Source: Actinomycetota bacterium
GTDB taxonomy: Bacteria; Actinomycetota; Thermoleophilia; BMS3ABIN01
Direction of reading: 5' to 3'
DNA length: 64,000 bases
Assembly: GCA_023382335.1 (NCBI GenBank)
Contig: JAMCPM010000014.1
Span: 1-64,000 of the forward strand
Part shown: one piece after another, positions 23,068-31,193 of the stretch
Layout of the letters: every line of letters begins with the position of its first letter
How positions within the stretch are numbered: the stretch's first letter is position 1
Notes under the pieces: model-generated
Told to the model about the DNA's origin: nothing
The model's database searches: none
The model's input: only the letters and a program-made list of their open reading frames with translations
Position numbers and translations under genes: made by a program

Positions 23068-24027
23068 TTACGCTCCCAGCTTCGAGAAGTCGCAGATCTG
23101 GCTGCCCTCGTAGATCTTGACGGCCTCATCCACGGACATGTCGGCCAGGGTGATAGCCGAGATGGCGTCGCACATCCTAACGGCTTCATCCAGCGGCTTT
23201 TGATGGACGTTCCTGCCGGTGGCATTGCCGATGGCGCCGCTTACGTGGATCTGGTCGTGCAGTCGCTGCAAGAAGGTGGTGGCGTCTGTGGAGGAGCCGC
23301 CCGCCGCGACGACATGGGTGCGTCCAGCGGCGACCACCGCTTCCTTGAAGATCTCAGCTGAATCCTGCCCCTCGGCCTTGGGATAGTTCACCTTGACGAA
23401 GTCAGATCCCAGGGTCAGGGCCACGCCGGTTGCGCCGGCGATCAGGTGCGGATCTTTCTCGTCGGCGACGTCCTTGCCGCGCGGATAGATCCAGAGCACC
23501 GTCAACAGGCCGTGCTGATGGGCGTCGTTCACCAGTTGAGCCGCCTGCTGCAGCATCTGCGGCTCGTAGGTGCTGCCGAGATAGATTGTATAGCCGACCG
23601 CCGGAATCTTCAGTCCGGAATCCTCGCGGAACTTCACCACGCGCTCGACGTCGAGCCAGAGATTGCTGAAGGGGTCCATCGTCGACTTCTTCACCAGGTT
23701 GGTCTTGGAATTGAGCTTCACCAGGTAAGGTACGTCGGCATAGTCGGCGCCATAGCGGGCGAGCATGCCGATCTGGGTGGCATAGACGCCGATCGTCCCC
23801 TGGCTGGCGATACGGAACATGTGCTCCGGATCGGCGTCGTCTGCGGGAATCTGGCCAAGCTCATACTCGCCGACGAAATCCTTGTTGAGGTGCTCGACCT
23901 TCTGGTCCCCGGCGAAGAGCATCAGCCTGCCCGTGCCTTTGGTCATGAGATTAAAATTGTCGAGATATTCAGCCCGCTTTGAGGATGGAACATCGAGCGG
24001 GATCAAGACGCCGTTGCTGTCTGCCAT
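23068..24027 (-). CDS. Class I (archaeal-type, DhnA/FbaB) fructose-bisphosphate aldolase
   Basis: Schiff-base aldolase of the DeoC/LacD/FbaB fold, expected to split fructose-1,6-bisphosphate or a related sugar phosphate. The 319-residue product contains LFAGDQKVEHL, the conserved ADYADVPYLVKLN, YPRGKDV and the lysine-bearing SDFVKVNYPK, and ends with an AGGSS phosphate-binding segment. ATG 24027 has AAAGGAG 6 bases upstream. It is the first gene of a minus-strand operon with the amidohydrolase. Transaldolase-like or AroA'-type activity (2-amino-3,7-dideoxy-heptulosonate synthesis) is an alternative within the same family. Confidence 0.8.
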   Translation of the reverse strand: MADSNGVLIPLDVPSSKRAEYLDNFNLMTKGTGRLMLFAGDQKVEHLNKDFVGEYELGQIPADDADPEHMFRIASQGTIGVYATQIGMLARYGADYADVPYLVKLNSKTNLVKKSTMDPFSNLWLDVERVVKFREDSGLKIPAVGYTIYLGSTYEPQMLQQAAQLVNDAHQHGLLTVLWIYPRGKDVADEKDPHLIAGATGVALTLGSDFVKVNYPKAEGQDSAEIFKEAVVAAGRTHVVAAGGSSTDATTFLQRLHDQIHVSGAIGNATGRNVHQKPLDEAVRMCDAISAITLADMSVDEAVKIYEGSQICDFSKLGA

Positions 24028-24144
24028 GACTACTCCTTTTTGTTTTGGGCACGACCGAACGTATGGCCGCCGCCATATTTGTATATAATATGCGGGTTCA
24101 CAGGTAAATAAACCCAGCGGTGCGGGTTCAAGAATATCAATATT
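24028..24144. promoter_or_regulatory. Divergent control region between the aldolase gene and proA
   Basis: A TATAAT-like A/T cluster (24081-24090) gives -10 candidates on both strands; on the minus strand TTTACC about 15 bases away could be the -35 for the aldolase gene. TGCGGGTTCA occurs twice in direct orientation (24091-24100 and 24121-24130), 30 bp apart, about three helical turns, as expected for a regulator binding on one face. Confidence 0.4.
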
Positions 24145-25407
24145 TTGGCCTCGAATGAAATGCATACAGTAAAGGAAAAAGCAGAGGCGGCCAGACTTGC
24201 CTCCCACGAACTCTCAGTCCTGCCGACGGGAACGAAGAACGCTGCCCTGCTGGCGATGGCCGACGCCCTGGAAAGCAGCCTGGCGGAGATCGAGGAAGCC
24301 AACGCCAAAGACCTCGGCGCCGGCAAGGCCAAAGGCCTGAGCCCGGCGATGCTGGACCGGCTGCTGCTTGACCGTTCGCGCGTGGAGCTGATGGCAAGCA
24401 ACCTGCGCGACGTAGCCGCCCTCGACGACCCGGTTGGTACTGTGATCAGGGAATGGACGGCCACAAACGGCATGCAGATGTCGCGGGTGCGTACGCCCAT
24501 CGGCGTCATCGCCATCGTCTACGAAGCCCGTCCCAACGTCACCACCGACACGGCGGCGCTCTGCATTAAAGCCGGAAACTGCATCATCCTGCGAGGCGGC
24601 TCTGAAGCGATCCACTCCAACCGCGTGCTGGCCCGCCTGATGTCTGAGGCAGGCACCCGCCTGGGAATGCCGGCGGGCGCCATCCAGTTCATCGAGACTA
24701 CCGACCGCGCCGCGGTTGACGAGCTCCTCGGGCTCGCCGGCCTCATCGACCTCGTTATCGCCAGGGGCAGCCACAGGCTGATACAGGCAGTGACCGAGAA
24801 ATCGCGGATCCCGGTGATGAAGCACTATCGCGGCCTCTGCCATATCTACGTCGAGCGCAGCGCCGATCCCGGCATGGCCGTCGAGATAGTGCTCAATGCC
24901 AAGGCCAACCGTCCCAGCACCTGCAATTCAGCGGAGACTGCTTTGATAGACGAAGAGGCGGCGGCGGCGGTGCTGCCGGCATTGGCAGTAAGGCTGGCCG
25001 AGGCCGGCGTCGAGGTCCGGGGCGACGAGAGGTCGCGCGCCATCATTCCCGAATGGGTGCCGGCCGTCGAGGAGGACTGGGACACCGAATATCTCGACCT
25101 GATCCTGTCGGTCCGTGTCGTGCCCGGCTTCGATGAAGCGATTGCCCACATTCGCCGCCATCATTCGGGCCTTGCCGACGCCATCGTCACCGAAGACGGC
25201 GAAGCCGCCGAGCGGTTTCTGTCGCTGATAGACAGTGCCGCCACGTATTGGAACGCCTCGACCCGTCTCACCGACGGCCTGCCTTTTGGCATCGGGCCCG
25301 CCAGCGGTATCAACACCGACCGGGTCTACCCCCGCGGCCCCATGGGCATCGAAGAGATGACCGGCTCCAAATATGTCATCAGGGGCACGGGCCAGCTAAG
25401 GCAATAG
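24145..25407 (+). CDS. proA: Glutamate-5-semialdehyde dehydrogenase (gamma-glutamyl phosphate reductase)
   Basis: Second enzyme of proline synthesis: NADPH-dependent reduction of gamma-glutamyl phosphate. The 420-residue product has the aldehyde-dehydrogenase fold with PIGVIAIVYEARPNVT, LRGGSEAIHSN, VIARGSHRL, the catalytic cysteine in NRPSTCNSAET and the signature near GSKYVIRGTGQ. The start is TTG 24145 or ATG 24160 (five codons in); neither has a clear ribosome-binding site. proB, normally adjacent, is not here. The gene diverges from the aldolase operon. Confidence 0.95.
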   Translation: MASNEMHTVKEKAEAARLASHELSVLPTGTKNAALLAMADALESSLAEIEEANAKDLGAGKAKGLSPAMLDRLLLDRSRVELMASNLRDVAALDDPVGTVIREWTATNGMQMSRVRTPIGVIAIVYEARPNVTTDTAALCIKAGNCIILRGGSEAIHSNRVLARLMSEAGTRLGMPAGAIQFIETTDRAAVDELLGLAGLIDLVIARGSHRLIQAVTEKSRIPVMKHYRGLCHIYVERSADPGMAVEIVLNAKANRPSTCNSAETALIDEEAAAAVLPALAVRLAEAGVEVRGDERSRAIIPEWVPAVEEDWDTEYLDLILSVRVVPGFDEAIAHIRRHHSGLADAIVTEDGEAAERFLSLIDSAATYWNASTRLTDGLPFGIGPASGINTDRVYPRGPMGIEEMTGSKYVIRGTGQLRQ

Positions 25408-25595
25408 CCTGCAGGGAAATTCCCGCACCGTGGCATTTTCCGGTGCCACCTCACGCTTCACCCGTTCCCCCCTCCTTGCAATCAAGACCTGGCGTATGCG
25501 GGCCGATAGCTCAAAAATAGGGCAACAGTCTGGAGGCGGTCGCGGCACTTTAGCCATCCCAACGACCCGGCTTTGAACATTCCCTGTCATTGCAT

Positions 25596-26483
25596 ATGAA
25601 AAAGCTTCGAGAAATATTTAATATCTTCCGCAGCAGGCTGGGACTGAAAATAGTCATGCCGGTGCTGGCGGTGCTGGCCCTGTTTTCCGTACCCTTCTTG
25701 TTTGTCTTTCATATGGAGAGGGTCGTCGATTACACTAGCTCCGAAGTCGCAGCCCACAACGAAGCTATTGACCATCTGAGCCAAATGGAAGTAGCGCTCG
25801 GGAGCGAGCGGGTCGCTGTGTACGAACTGGTCTTCGATCACCGGACCGACATGATCGGCAACTTTGAGTCCGCCGCCGCCGCCGCGCAGATGTGGCACGA
25901 CGAGGCCATGAATCATGCAAGCACCCCAGATGAGATCGCGGCGCTGGAAGAATGCCAGGCGCTGCACGAGCACGTTAAATCAGTAGTAATGACACAGATC
26001 GTTCCGGTCATAGAATCATCAAATCCAGACCATATGAAAATGGTGCCGGCCGAGGATGAATTGCAGGCGAGCTTTACTCGCATGACCGAGTTGCGCGATC
26101 AGGTTCAGGACGCTTACGTTGCCGACAAGCAGGCGGCCTTGGCGGTTCGGGCCAGCTCGCGTCAGGCTGCATCGCGCGCGATGTGGACGAGCCTGGGTGT
26201 CGCTGTCCTGCTGGGACTGCTTGCAGCCGGAACTTATGCCCGGCGTCTGGTGTTTCAGATCAGAGGTTTGGCTGAAGCCTCGATGCAGATCGCAAGGGGC
26301 GACCTTTCACAGAGGGTGCCAATAAAGGGTCATGACGAACTGACCAGCGCTGCGCAAAATTTCAACGATATGGCGGATTCCCTCGAACGCCGCACACAAC
26401 AATTACAGCGGGAGAAGCACGCCTTCGCTCAATTCACCAGAGCATCGGCGACGGCATCATTGTCTCTGACGGCACGGGCGTAA
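25596..26483 (+). CDS. N-terminal part of a frameshifted sensor histidine kinase (sensor and HAMP)
   Basis: The 295-residue fragment has a transmembrane helix (about residues 20-40), an extracytoplasmic, mainly helical sensor region of about 155 residues, a second helix near 195-215 and a HAMP linker ending in a coiled coil. It then runs out of homology (RASATASLSLTARA) and stops. In the neighbouring frame the sequence continues as a PAS domain from 26423 onward. Restoring one C in GCCTT near 26421-26425 joins the parts as EKHALRSIHQSIGDG, which reads like a normal HAMP-PAS junction. So the real gene is one frame of about 1270 codons, broken by a one-base deletion, a sequencing error or, less likely, programmed frameshifting. 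Confidence 0.8.
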   Translation: MKKLREIFNIFRSRLGLKIVMPVLAVLALFSVPFLFVFHMERVVDYTSSEVAAHNEAIDHLSQMEVALGSERVAVYELVFDHRTDMIGNFESAAAAAQMWHDEAMNHASTPDEIAALEECQALHEHVKSVVMTQIVPVIESSNPDHMKMVPAEDELQASFTRMTELRDQVQDAYVADKQAALAVRASSRQAASRAMWTSLGVAVLLGLLAAGTYARRLVFQIRGLAEASMQIARGDLSQRVPIKGHDELTSAAQNFNDMADSLERRTQQLQREKHAFAQFTRASATASLSLTARA

Positions 26484-26491
26484 TCGTTTCA

Positions 26492-29410
26492 GTGAATCCG
26501 GCGGCTGAAAAAATACTCGGGAAGCCGGTCACGGAACTGGAGCGAACCACAAATACGGGAGTGCCGGACCTGCAAAAGGCGCTGTTCAGAAAGATCCCGC
26601 CTGATGAAATGATCAGATGCTGGGAAGCCATGGATTGCACCAAGTCGGATTGTCCCGCCTACGGCAGTGATGACTTCCGCTGCTGGCTGCAATGCGGCAC
26701 CTTCTGTAATAACAAGTGTGTCCAGAGCACCTTCAGGCAAAAGCGCGACGCCTGCGAACGCTGCGGCGTTTTCACGAAAAATGCAATCCAGCGAATCACC
26801 CTGGCAATCAACGGGCGGCATTACAGCACCAACATCACTCCCATTCTGGACGACGAAGGCCAGGAGGAAGGCCGCACGGTAGTGATGCACGATGTGACGG
26901 GCGTGCTGCGCGCCAAAGAGCAGGCCGAGCGCCACAGTGCCGAGCTGGCCGCTATCGTCAGCGTCAGCGAGGCCGTATCACAATCGCTTGATCTGAGCCA
27001 AACGCTTCATAGCGCTCTTGACAAGGTGCTCGAATTAATAAACGCTGACGCCGCCGCCATCCACTTGTGGGACGACTCAGAAGAATGCCTGGTTATGTTT
27101 GCGCAACGCGGGTTCACCGAAAACATGAAATCAACCCTCGGTCGCGTCCCTTGGGACGCGGGCCTCGCCGGTGCGGTGGTCAAATCCGGCGAAACAGTGG
27201 TTGTCAACGACACCCGCCAAGACCGCCAGGTGCTCCCGGCGGCCAAGGCTGAAGGCATCCTCTCGGTCATGGCGGTGCCCTTGAAAGTCAAGACGAAAAT
27301 CATTGGAGTAATGTATATTCCGGCGATGCGCCCGGGAGTATTTTCAAAGACGGACGCCCGGCTGATGACGCTGATAGCAAACCAGGTGGCCATGGCGATC
27401 GAGAACTCGATAATGTACGAATCTTCCCTTCAGCGTTCGCGAGAGATGCAGGCCCGCAACCACATCGTCTCGGTGCTCACATCCTCGGTCGAGGTCGAGA
27501 AGATAATTGACGAGTTCTCACTCGAGATCAGGCGCCTGGCGGAATTCGATCTGCTGAGCATCTCCGTATTCGATGACGGTGGCTCCAGGATGAAGACGAT
27601 CCTGCCGCAGGGCATGAGCGCGGTGATCGCACGCGATGAAGCTGGGCTAAGCCCGACATCGGGATCGGCCACCGAATGGGTTCTTCTCAACCAGACCCGA
27701 TACGTCAGCGGCAACATCGGCCTGGGGGAAGAGCAATTCATGGAGCAGCAAAAATTCCTTGAGCAAGGCCTCAGGTCGCAACTCAACCTGCCACTGAAGG
27801 TGAAGGACCGGATTCTGGGAACGATGAACATGGCCAGCCGCAAAGCCGACGCCTACGATGAAAAAACCATCGGCCGCCTCCAGCCGGTCGCCGACCACGT
27901 GGCCCTGGCGCTGGCAAATCAAAAGCTCTTTGAAGATGTCGCCAACGCCAAAAACGAGTGGGAAACTACTTTCGATTCAGCCAGTGAGGGCATCGCCATG
28001 GTCAGCCGCGATCATCGCATCCAGCGGTTGAACCGGGCTGCGGCGAAGATGATTGGCGGCGAAGTGGAAGACCTCATCGGCCGTCGATGCTATGAGGTCA
28101 TACACAGCGGTTGCTCCAAACCGGCACTATGCCTCATGAGCCAGTCGATCCAGGAAACAAAGTCAGTCAGCGGAGAGCAGGAAATGGACGACGGCCGCAC
28201 GCTCGAGCTGGTTGTCGACCCCGTTTACGATTCCGACAGGAACCCGGTTGGCGCTGTTCATTTCCTCAGGGATATAACAGAAGCCAAGCGGCTGAGGCAG
28301 CAACTGGTGCAATCGGAGAAAATGATCGCAGTCGGCCAGCTCGTTGCCGGAGTGGCGCACGAGATCAACAATCCGCTCACCGGTGTGATCGGTTACGCAC
28401 AGCTGCTGCAGTCGCGTGATATCGACGAGCAGGCCAAGAAAGATGCGGAGGGCATCTACCGGGAGGCGGAGCGGGCAACCCGCATCGTCCGACACCTGCT
28501 TTCGTTTGCGCGCAAGTACCAGCCCGAACGCAGGATGGTTGACATGAATGCTGTTTTGCGTGAGTCCATCGAACTGAAGGCCTATGATCTAAGGGTAAAT
28601 AACATACAGCTCGAGGTCGATCTCGACGAGACATTGCCAATGACCAATGCAGACCCCCATCAGCTCCAGCAGGTCTTTCTCAACCTGATCAACAACGCCG
28701 AACAAGCCATGCTCGAGGACCGCGGCAGCGGGATCCTGAGAATAACCTCAAGCCTGGAGAAGGATCAGATCCGATGCACGTTCGTCGACGACGGGCCCGG
28801 TATACCAGAGGATGTGCGCGAGCGCGTGTTCGATCCGTTTTTCACGACCAAGGACGTCGGTAAGGGGACCGGCCTGGGCCTTAGCGTCTGCTTCGGAGTC
28901 GCCCAGGACCACGGAGGGCGCATCTGGGTGGAGCCCGGACAGGGGCGGGGCGCCGTCTTCGTGCTCGAGATCCCGGTCAAGAACGGTGCGCCATACGAGA
29001 AAAAGGCGGAGAAAGGTTTCGATTTCAACGGCCGCATCGGCAAGATCCTGCTTGTGGACGACGAGGAGGCCATCAGGCAGGTTCTCGCAGAGACACTGAC
29101 AAGCGTGGGGCATGAGGTCGAGACGGCGGACAATGGCGAAGTCGCCCTCGACCTGCTAAAACAAAAACATTTCGACTGCGTCGTAAGCGATGTCAAAATG
29201 CCTGGCATGGACGGCCAGGCGTTGCATCAGGCGGCGTTGCAGATGGATCCCGCCCTCGCCGGCCACTTCATCTTCATCTCCGGCGATACGGTGAGCCCCA
29301 AGACCAGGACCTTCCTCGACCGCATCAACAACCCCTGGCTGGCAAAGCCCTTTGCCATCGAAGACCTGGAAAGGCTGCTGCAGGAGATACTTACCGCCGC
29401 CGGCAACTAG
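26492..29410 (+). CDS. C-terminal part of the frameshifted hybrid histidine kinase (PAS, two-CW, GAF, GAF, PAS, kinase, receiver)
   Basis: The 972-residue frame begins inside a PAS domain whose first strand lies upstream in the same frame (from about 26423). Within it is a cysteine-rich insertion (MIRCWEAMDC ... RCWLQCGTFC ... CERCGVF) that matches the two-CW pattern seen in other signalling proteins and may bind metal. Two GAF domains follow (about 145-330 and 330-485), then a second PAS, a HisKA domain with the phospho-acceptor in VAGVAHEINNPL, a HATPase domain (NLINNAEQAM, DDGPGIPEDV, GTGLGLSV) and a receiver domain with the acceptor Asp in VVSDVKMPGMDG. GTG 26492 is only the first start codon in this frame, probably not a true start. 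No response regulator gene is adjacent. Confidence 0.88.
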   Translation: MNPAAEKILGKPVTELERTTNTGVPDLQKALFRKIPPDEMIRCWEAMDCTKSDCPAYGSDDFRCWLQCGTFCNNKCVQSTFRQKRDACERCGVFTKNAIQRITLAINGRHYSTNITPILDDEGQEEGRTVVMHDVTGVLRAKEQAERHSAELAAIVSVSEAVSQSLDLSQTLHSALDKVLELINADAAAIHLWDDSEECLVMFAQRGFTENMKSTLGRVPWDAGLAGAVVKSGETVVVNDTRQDRQVLPAAKAEGILSVMAVPLKVKTKIIGVMYIPAMRPGVFSKTDARLMTLIANQVAMAIENSIMYESSLQRSREMQARNHIVSVLTSSVEVEKIIDEFSLEIRRLAEFDLLSISVFDDGGSRMKTILPQGMSAVIARDEAGLSPTSGSATEWVLLNQTRYVSGNIGLGEEQFMEQQKFLEQGLRSQLNLPLKVKDRILGTMNMASRKADAYDEKTIGRLQPVADHVALALANQKLFEDVANAKNEWETTFDSASEGIAMVSRDHRIQRLNRAAAKMIGGEVEDLIGRRCYEVIHSGCSKPALCLMSQSIQETKSVSGEQEMDDGRTLELVVDPVYDSDRNPVGAVHFLRDITEAKRLRQQLVQSEKMIAVGQLVAGVAHEINNPLTGVIGYAQLLQSRDIDEQAKKDAEGIYREAERATRIVRHLLSFARKYQPERRMVDMNAVLRESIELKAYDLRVNNIQLEVDLDETLPMTNADPHQLQQVFLNLINNAEQAMLEDRGSGILRITSSLEKDQIRCTFVDDGPGIPEDVRERVFDPFFTTKDVGKGTGLGLSVCFGVAQDHGGRIWVEPGQGRGAVFVLEIPVKNGAPYEKKAEKGFDFNGRIGKILLVDDEEAIRQVLAETLTSVGHEVETADNGEVALDLLKQKHFDCVVSDVKMPGMDGQALHQAALQMDPALAGHFIFISGDTVSPKTRTFLDRINNPWLAKPFAIEDLERLLQEILTAAGN

Positions 29411-29448
29411 GACGGGCACCATATTCCGGTCCCTGCCAGACCGGAGAT

Positions 29449-30510
29449 TCAGGGCACCAGGTCTATCCTGCCGGTATCGTCTTCGGCTTCCATCACACCG
29501 ATCCGCGCTGCGATTATCGAGTCGGCGTCCCTCAAGGCCTGTTCCAGCTCATCTGCTTTTTCCTGCGGGCAGGAGATCAAAAGGCCTCCCGAGGTCTGAG
29601 CGTCTGCGAGCACCAGCCGTTCGGCCTGGGTTATACCCGGATCGAAATTGACGAAGGCGGAGACGAATTCCAGATTGTTCTTGCTGCCGGTCGGCACCGC
29701 GTTCAAGTCGGCGTCGATGAGATCCCTGGCGGCCTGCATGACCGGCACCGCCCGCGCGTGTACCCTGGCCCCGACGCCGCTGCCGCGGGTCATTTCCCCC
29801 AGATGGCCCAGCAGACCGTAACCGGTGACATCGGTGCAGGCGTTGACGCCCACTGACACCATTGCCAATGAGGCGTCGCGGTTGAGCTTGGCCATGACTT
29901 CGATAACCCGGGCGATCGCCGCCGGCGCGACAGTCCCACGTTTGATCCCAGTGGTCAATATCCCGATCCCCAGCGGTTTGGTCAGGAAGAGGACGTCGCC
30001 GACCTTTGCCGTGGAGTTACGAACGATGTCATCAGGATTGACGACCCCGGTCACCGCCAGGCCGTACTTGGGCTCCTTGTCGTCGATGGTGTGGCCGCCG
30101 ATGATGGACACTCCCGCCTCGCGGGCCTTGTCGCCGCCGCCGCGCATCATCTCCGTGAGTATTGTCAAAGGCATGCCGCGGCTGTGGAAGCCGACGACGT
30201 TCAAGGCAAACAAGGGCTTGGCGCCCATGGCGTAAACGTCGCTCAGTGCGTTGGCCACGGCGATGGCGCCGTAATCGTAAGGATCGTCGACGATGGGCGT
30301 GAAGTAATCCACAGTCTGGATGATTGCCATATCTTCGGCGATGCGGTAGACGGCGCAGTCGTCGCCGGTGTTGATCCCCACCAGAACATTGGGATCCTTG
30401 ACCGGCGGAAGTTCTTTTAGCACGGTTTGCAAGTCCGACGGACTTATCTTGCAGGCTCAGCCGGCGCCGTGCGCCAGCTGCGTCAGCCGGATCTCTTCAT
30501 TGGCTGCCAT
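29449..30510 (-). CDS. selD: Selenophosphate synthetase SelD, itself a selenoprotein (Sec18)
   Basis: Makes selenophosphate from selenide and ATP, the selenium donor for selenocysteine and selenouridine. The catalytic residue is encoded by an in-frame TGA (30457-30459): the frame reads LTQLAHGAG-U-ACKISPSDL, matching HGAGCGCKISP of E. coli SelD, where Cys17 is essential. The start is ATG 30510 with GGGAGG 5 bases upstream, giving 353 residues with Sec18. Stop-based gene calling would start at residue 30 or so and lose the active site. Further family segments are NTGDDCAVYRI, LSDVYAMGAKPLFALN, GGHTIDDKEPKYGLAVTG (only its start GGHTIDD cited as motif) and ADAQTSGGLL. A SECIS-like hairpin follows the TGA. 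The start overlaps the upstream class II aldolase gene by 14 bp. Confidence 0.95.
30428..30453 (-). promoter_or_regulatory. SECIS-like hairpin in selD
   Basis: Starting 3 bases after the TGA on the minus strand, TGCA-AGATA-AGTCC-GTC-GGACT-TGCA forms a two-part stem with a small apical loop containing G and U, about 17 bases past the TGA. Bacterial SECIS elements, which bind SelB, lie at this position. Confidence 0.65.
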
Positions 30511-31111
30511 CTTTCCTCCCGTCATGATGTGTCGATTCCGCTTGAGCTCGGTCGCCTGCGGCGGGCGGCCCGGCCAGCCGGGCAAGGTACGTGACTTCGC
30601 ATGATAATCCCAGGGCTGATGTGTAAGCCAGGGCCTCGTTGAGGGTGCGTCCAACCACATAGCAGCCATGCCCTCTGACCATGACAGCCACATGTGTCTG
30701 CAGCAGTTGGGGTATGCGCCCGTGCGCCTCTGAAGAAGTCACGACGGGGATTTCCCGCAGGAAGACCGAACCCTCCAGATCCTGTGGTGCAATAATATCG
30801 TTTGCGAGGGACAAAGCAACTGCATGGGCCGGGTGGGCGTGGATCACGGCCACGGCCGGGGTAAATTTGTAGATGAGCTGATGGAGCACGATATCCTTGG
30901 ATGCGTCCATGGCGATGTTGTCGGGCTCTTCCCGCAGGGGGATCTCGATGAGGTCGCCGGGTTGCAGCCGGCCGAGCATGGCGAAATGCGTGGATATGAT
31001 GATCTTGCCCTGGTTGCGGATGCTGATGTTGCCGCCATGTGACGTAGTCAGTCCCTGGCGGAACAGGTCTTCCCCGGTCTGCTGGAATTCTTCCAGGATT
31101 CGGTCCTGCAT
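30497..31111 (-). CDS. Class II aldolase/adducin-family protein
   Basis: Zinc-dependent aldolase or epimerase of the FucA/AraD type. The 204-residue product shows SHGGNISIR near residue 28, the zinc histidines in VIHAHPAHAV and the later RGHGCYVVG. ATG 31111 has GGGGAG 6 bases upstream. Candidate activities are L-fuculose-phosphate aldolase, methylthioribulose-1-phosphate dehydratase or a related reaction; sequence alone does not decide. The gene overlaps selD by 14 bp, which implies joint translation, although no functional link between them is obvious. Confidence 0.85.
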   Translation of the reverse strand: MQDRILEEFQQTGEDLFRQGLTTSHGGNISIRNQGKIIISTHFAMLGRLQPGDLIEIPLREEPDNIAMDASKDIVLHQLIYKFTPAVAVIHAHPAHAVALSLANDIIAPQDLEGSVFLREIPVVTSSEAHGRIPQLLQTHVAVMVRGHGCYVVGRTLNEALAYTSALGLSCEVTYLARLAGPPAAGDRAQAESTHHDGRKDGSQ

Positions 31112-31193
31112 GGAGTCTCCCCTGTTCGGCTGCCTTCGGTCGTGCGAGCCTTTGGCCTGATAGTACATTTCTGCGTTCGATACCCCGGAAGGG

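Noticed and set aside
24091-24130. tRNA T-loop-like GGTTCA sequences
   Set aside because: No acceptor stem, anticodon arm or CCA context can be folded around either copy.
29449-30432. selD starting downstream of the TGA
   Set aside because: This would remove the catalytic residue and the conserved HGAG and KISP segments, and has no ribosome-binding site.
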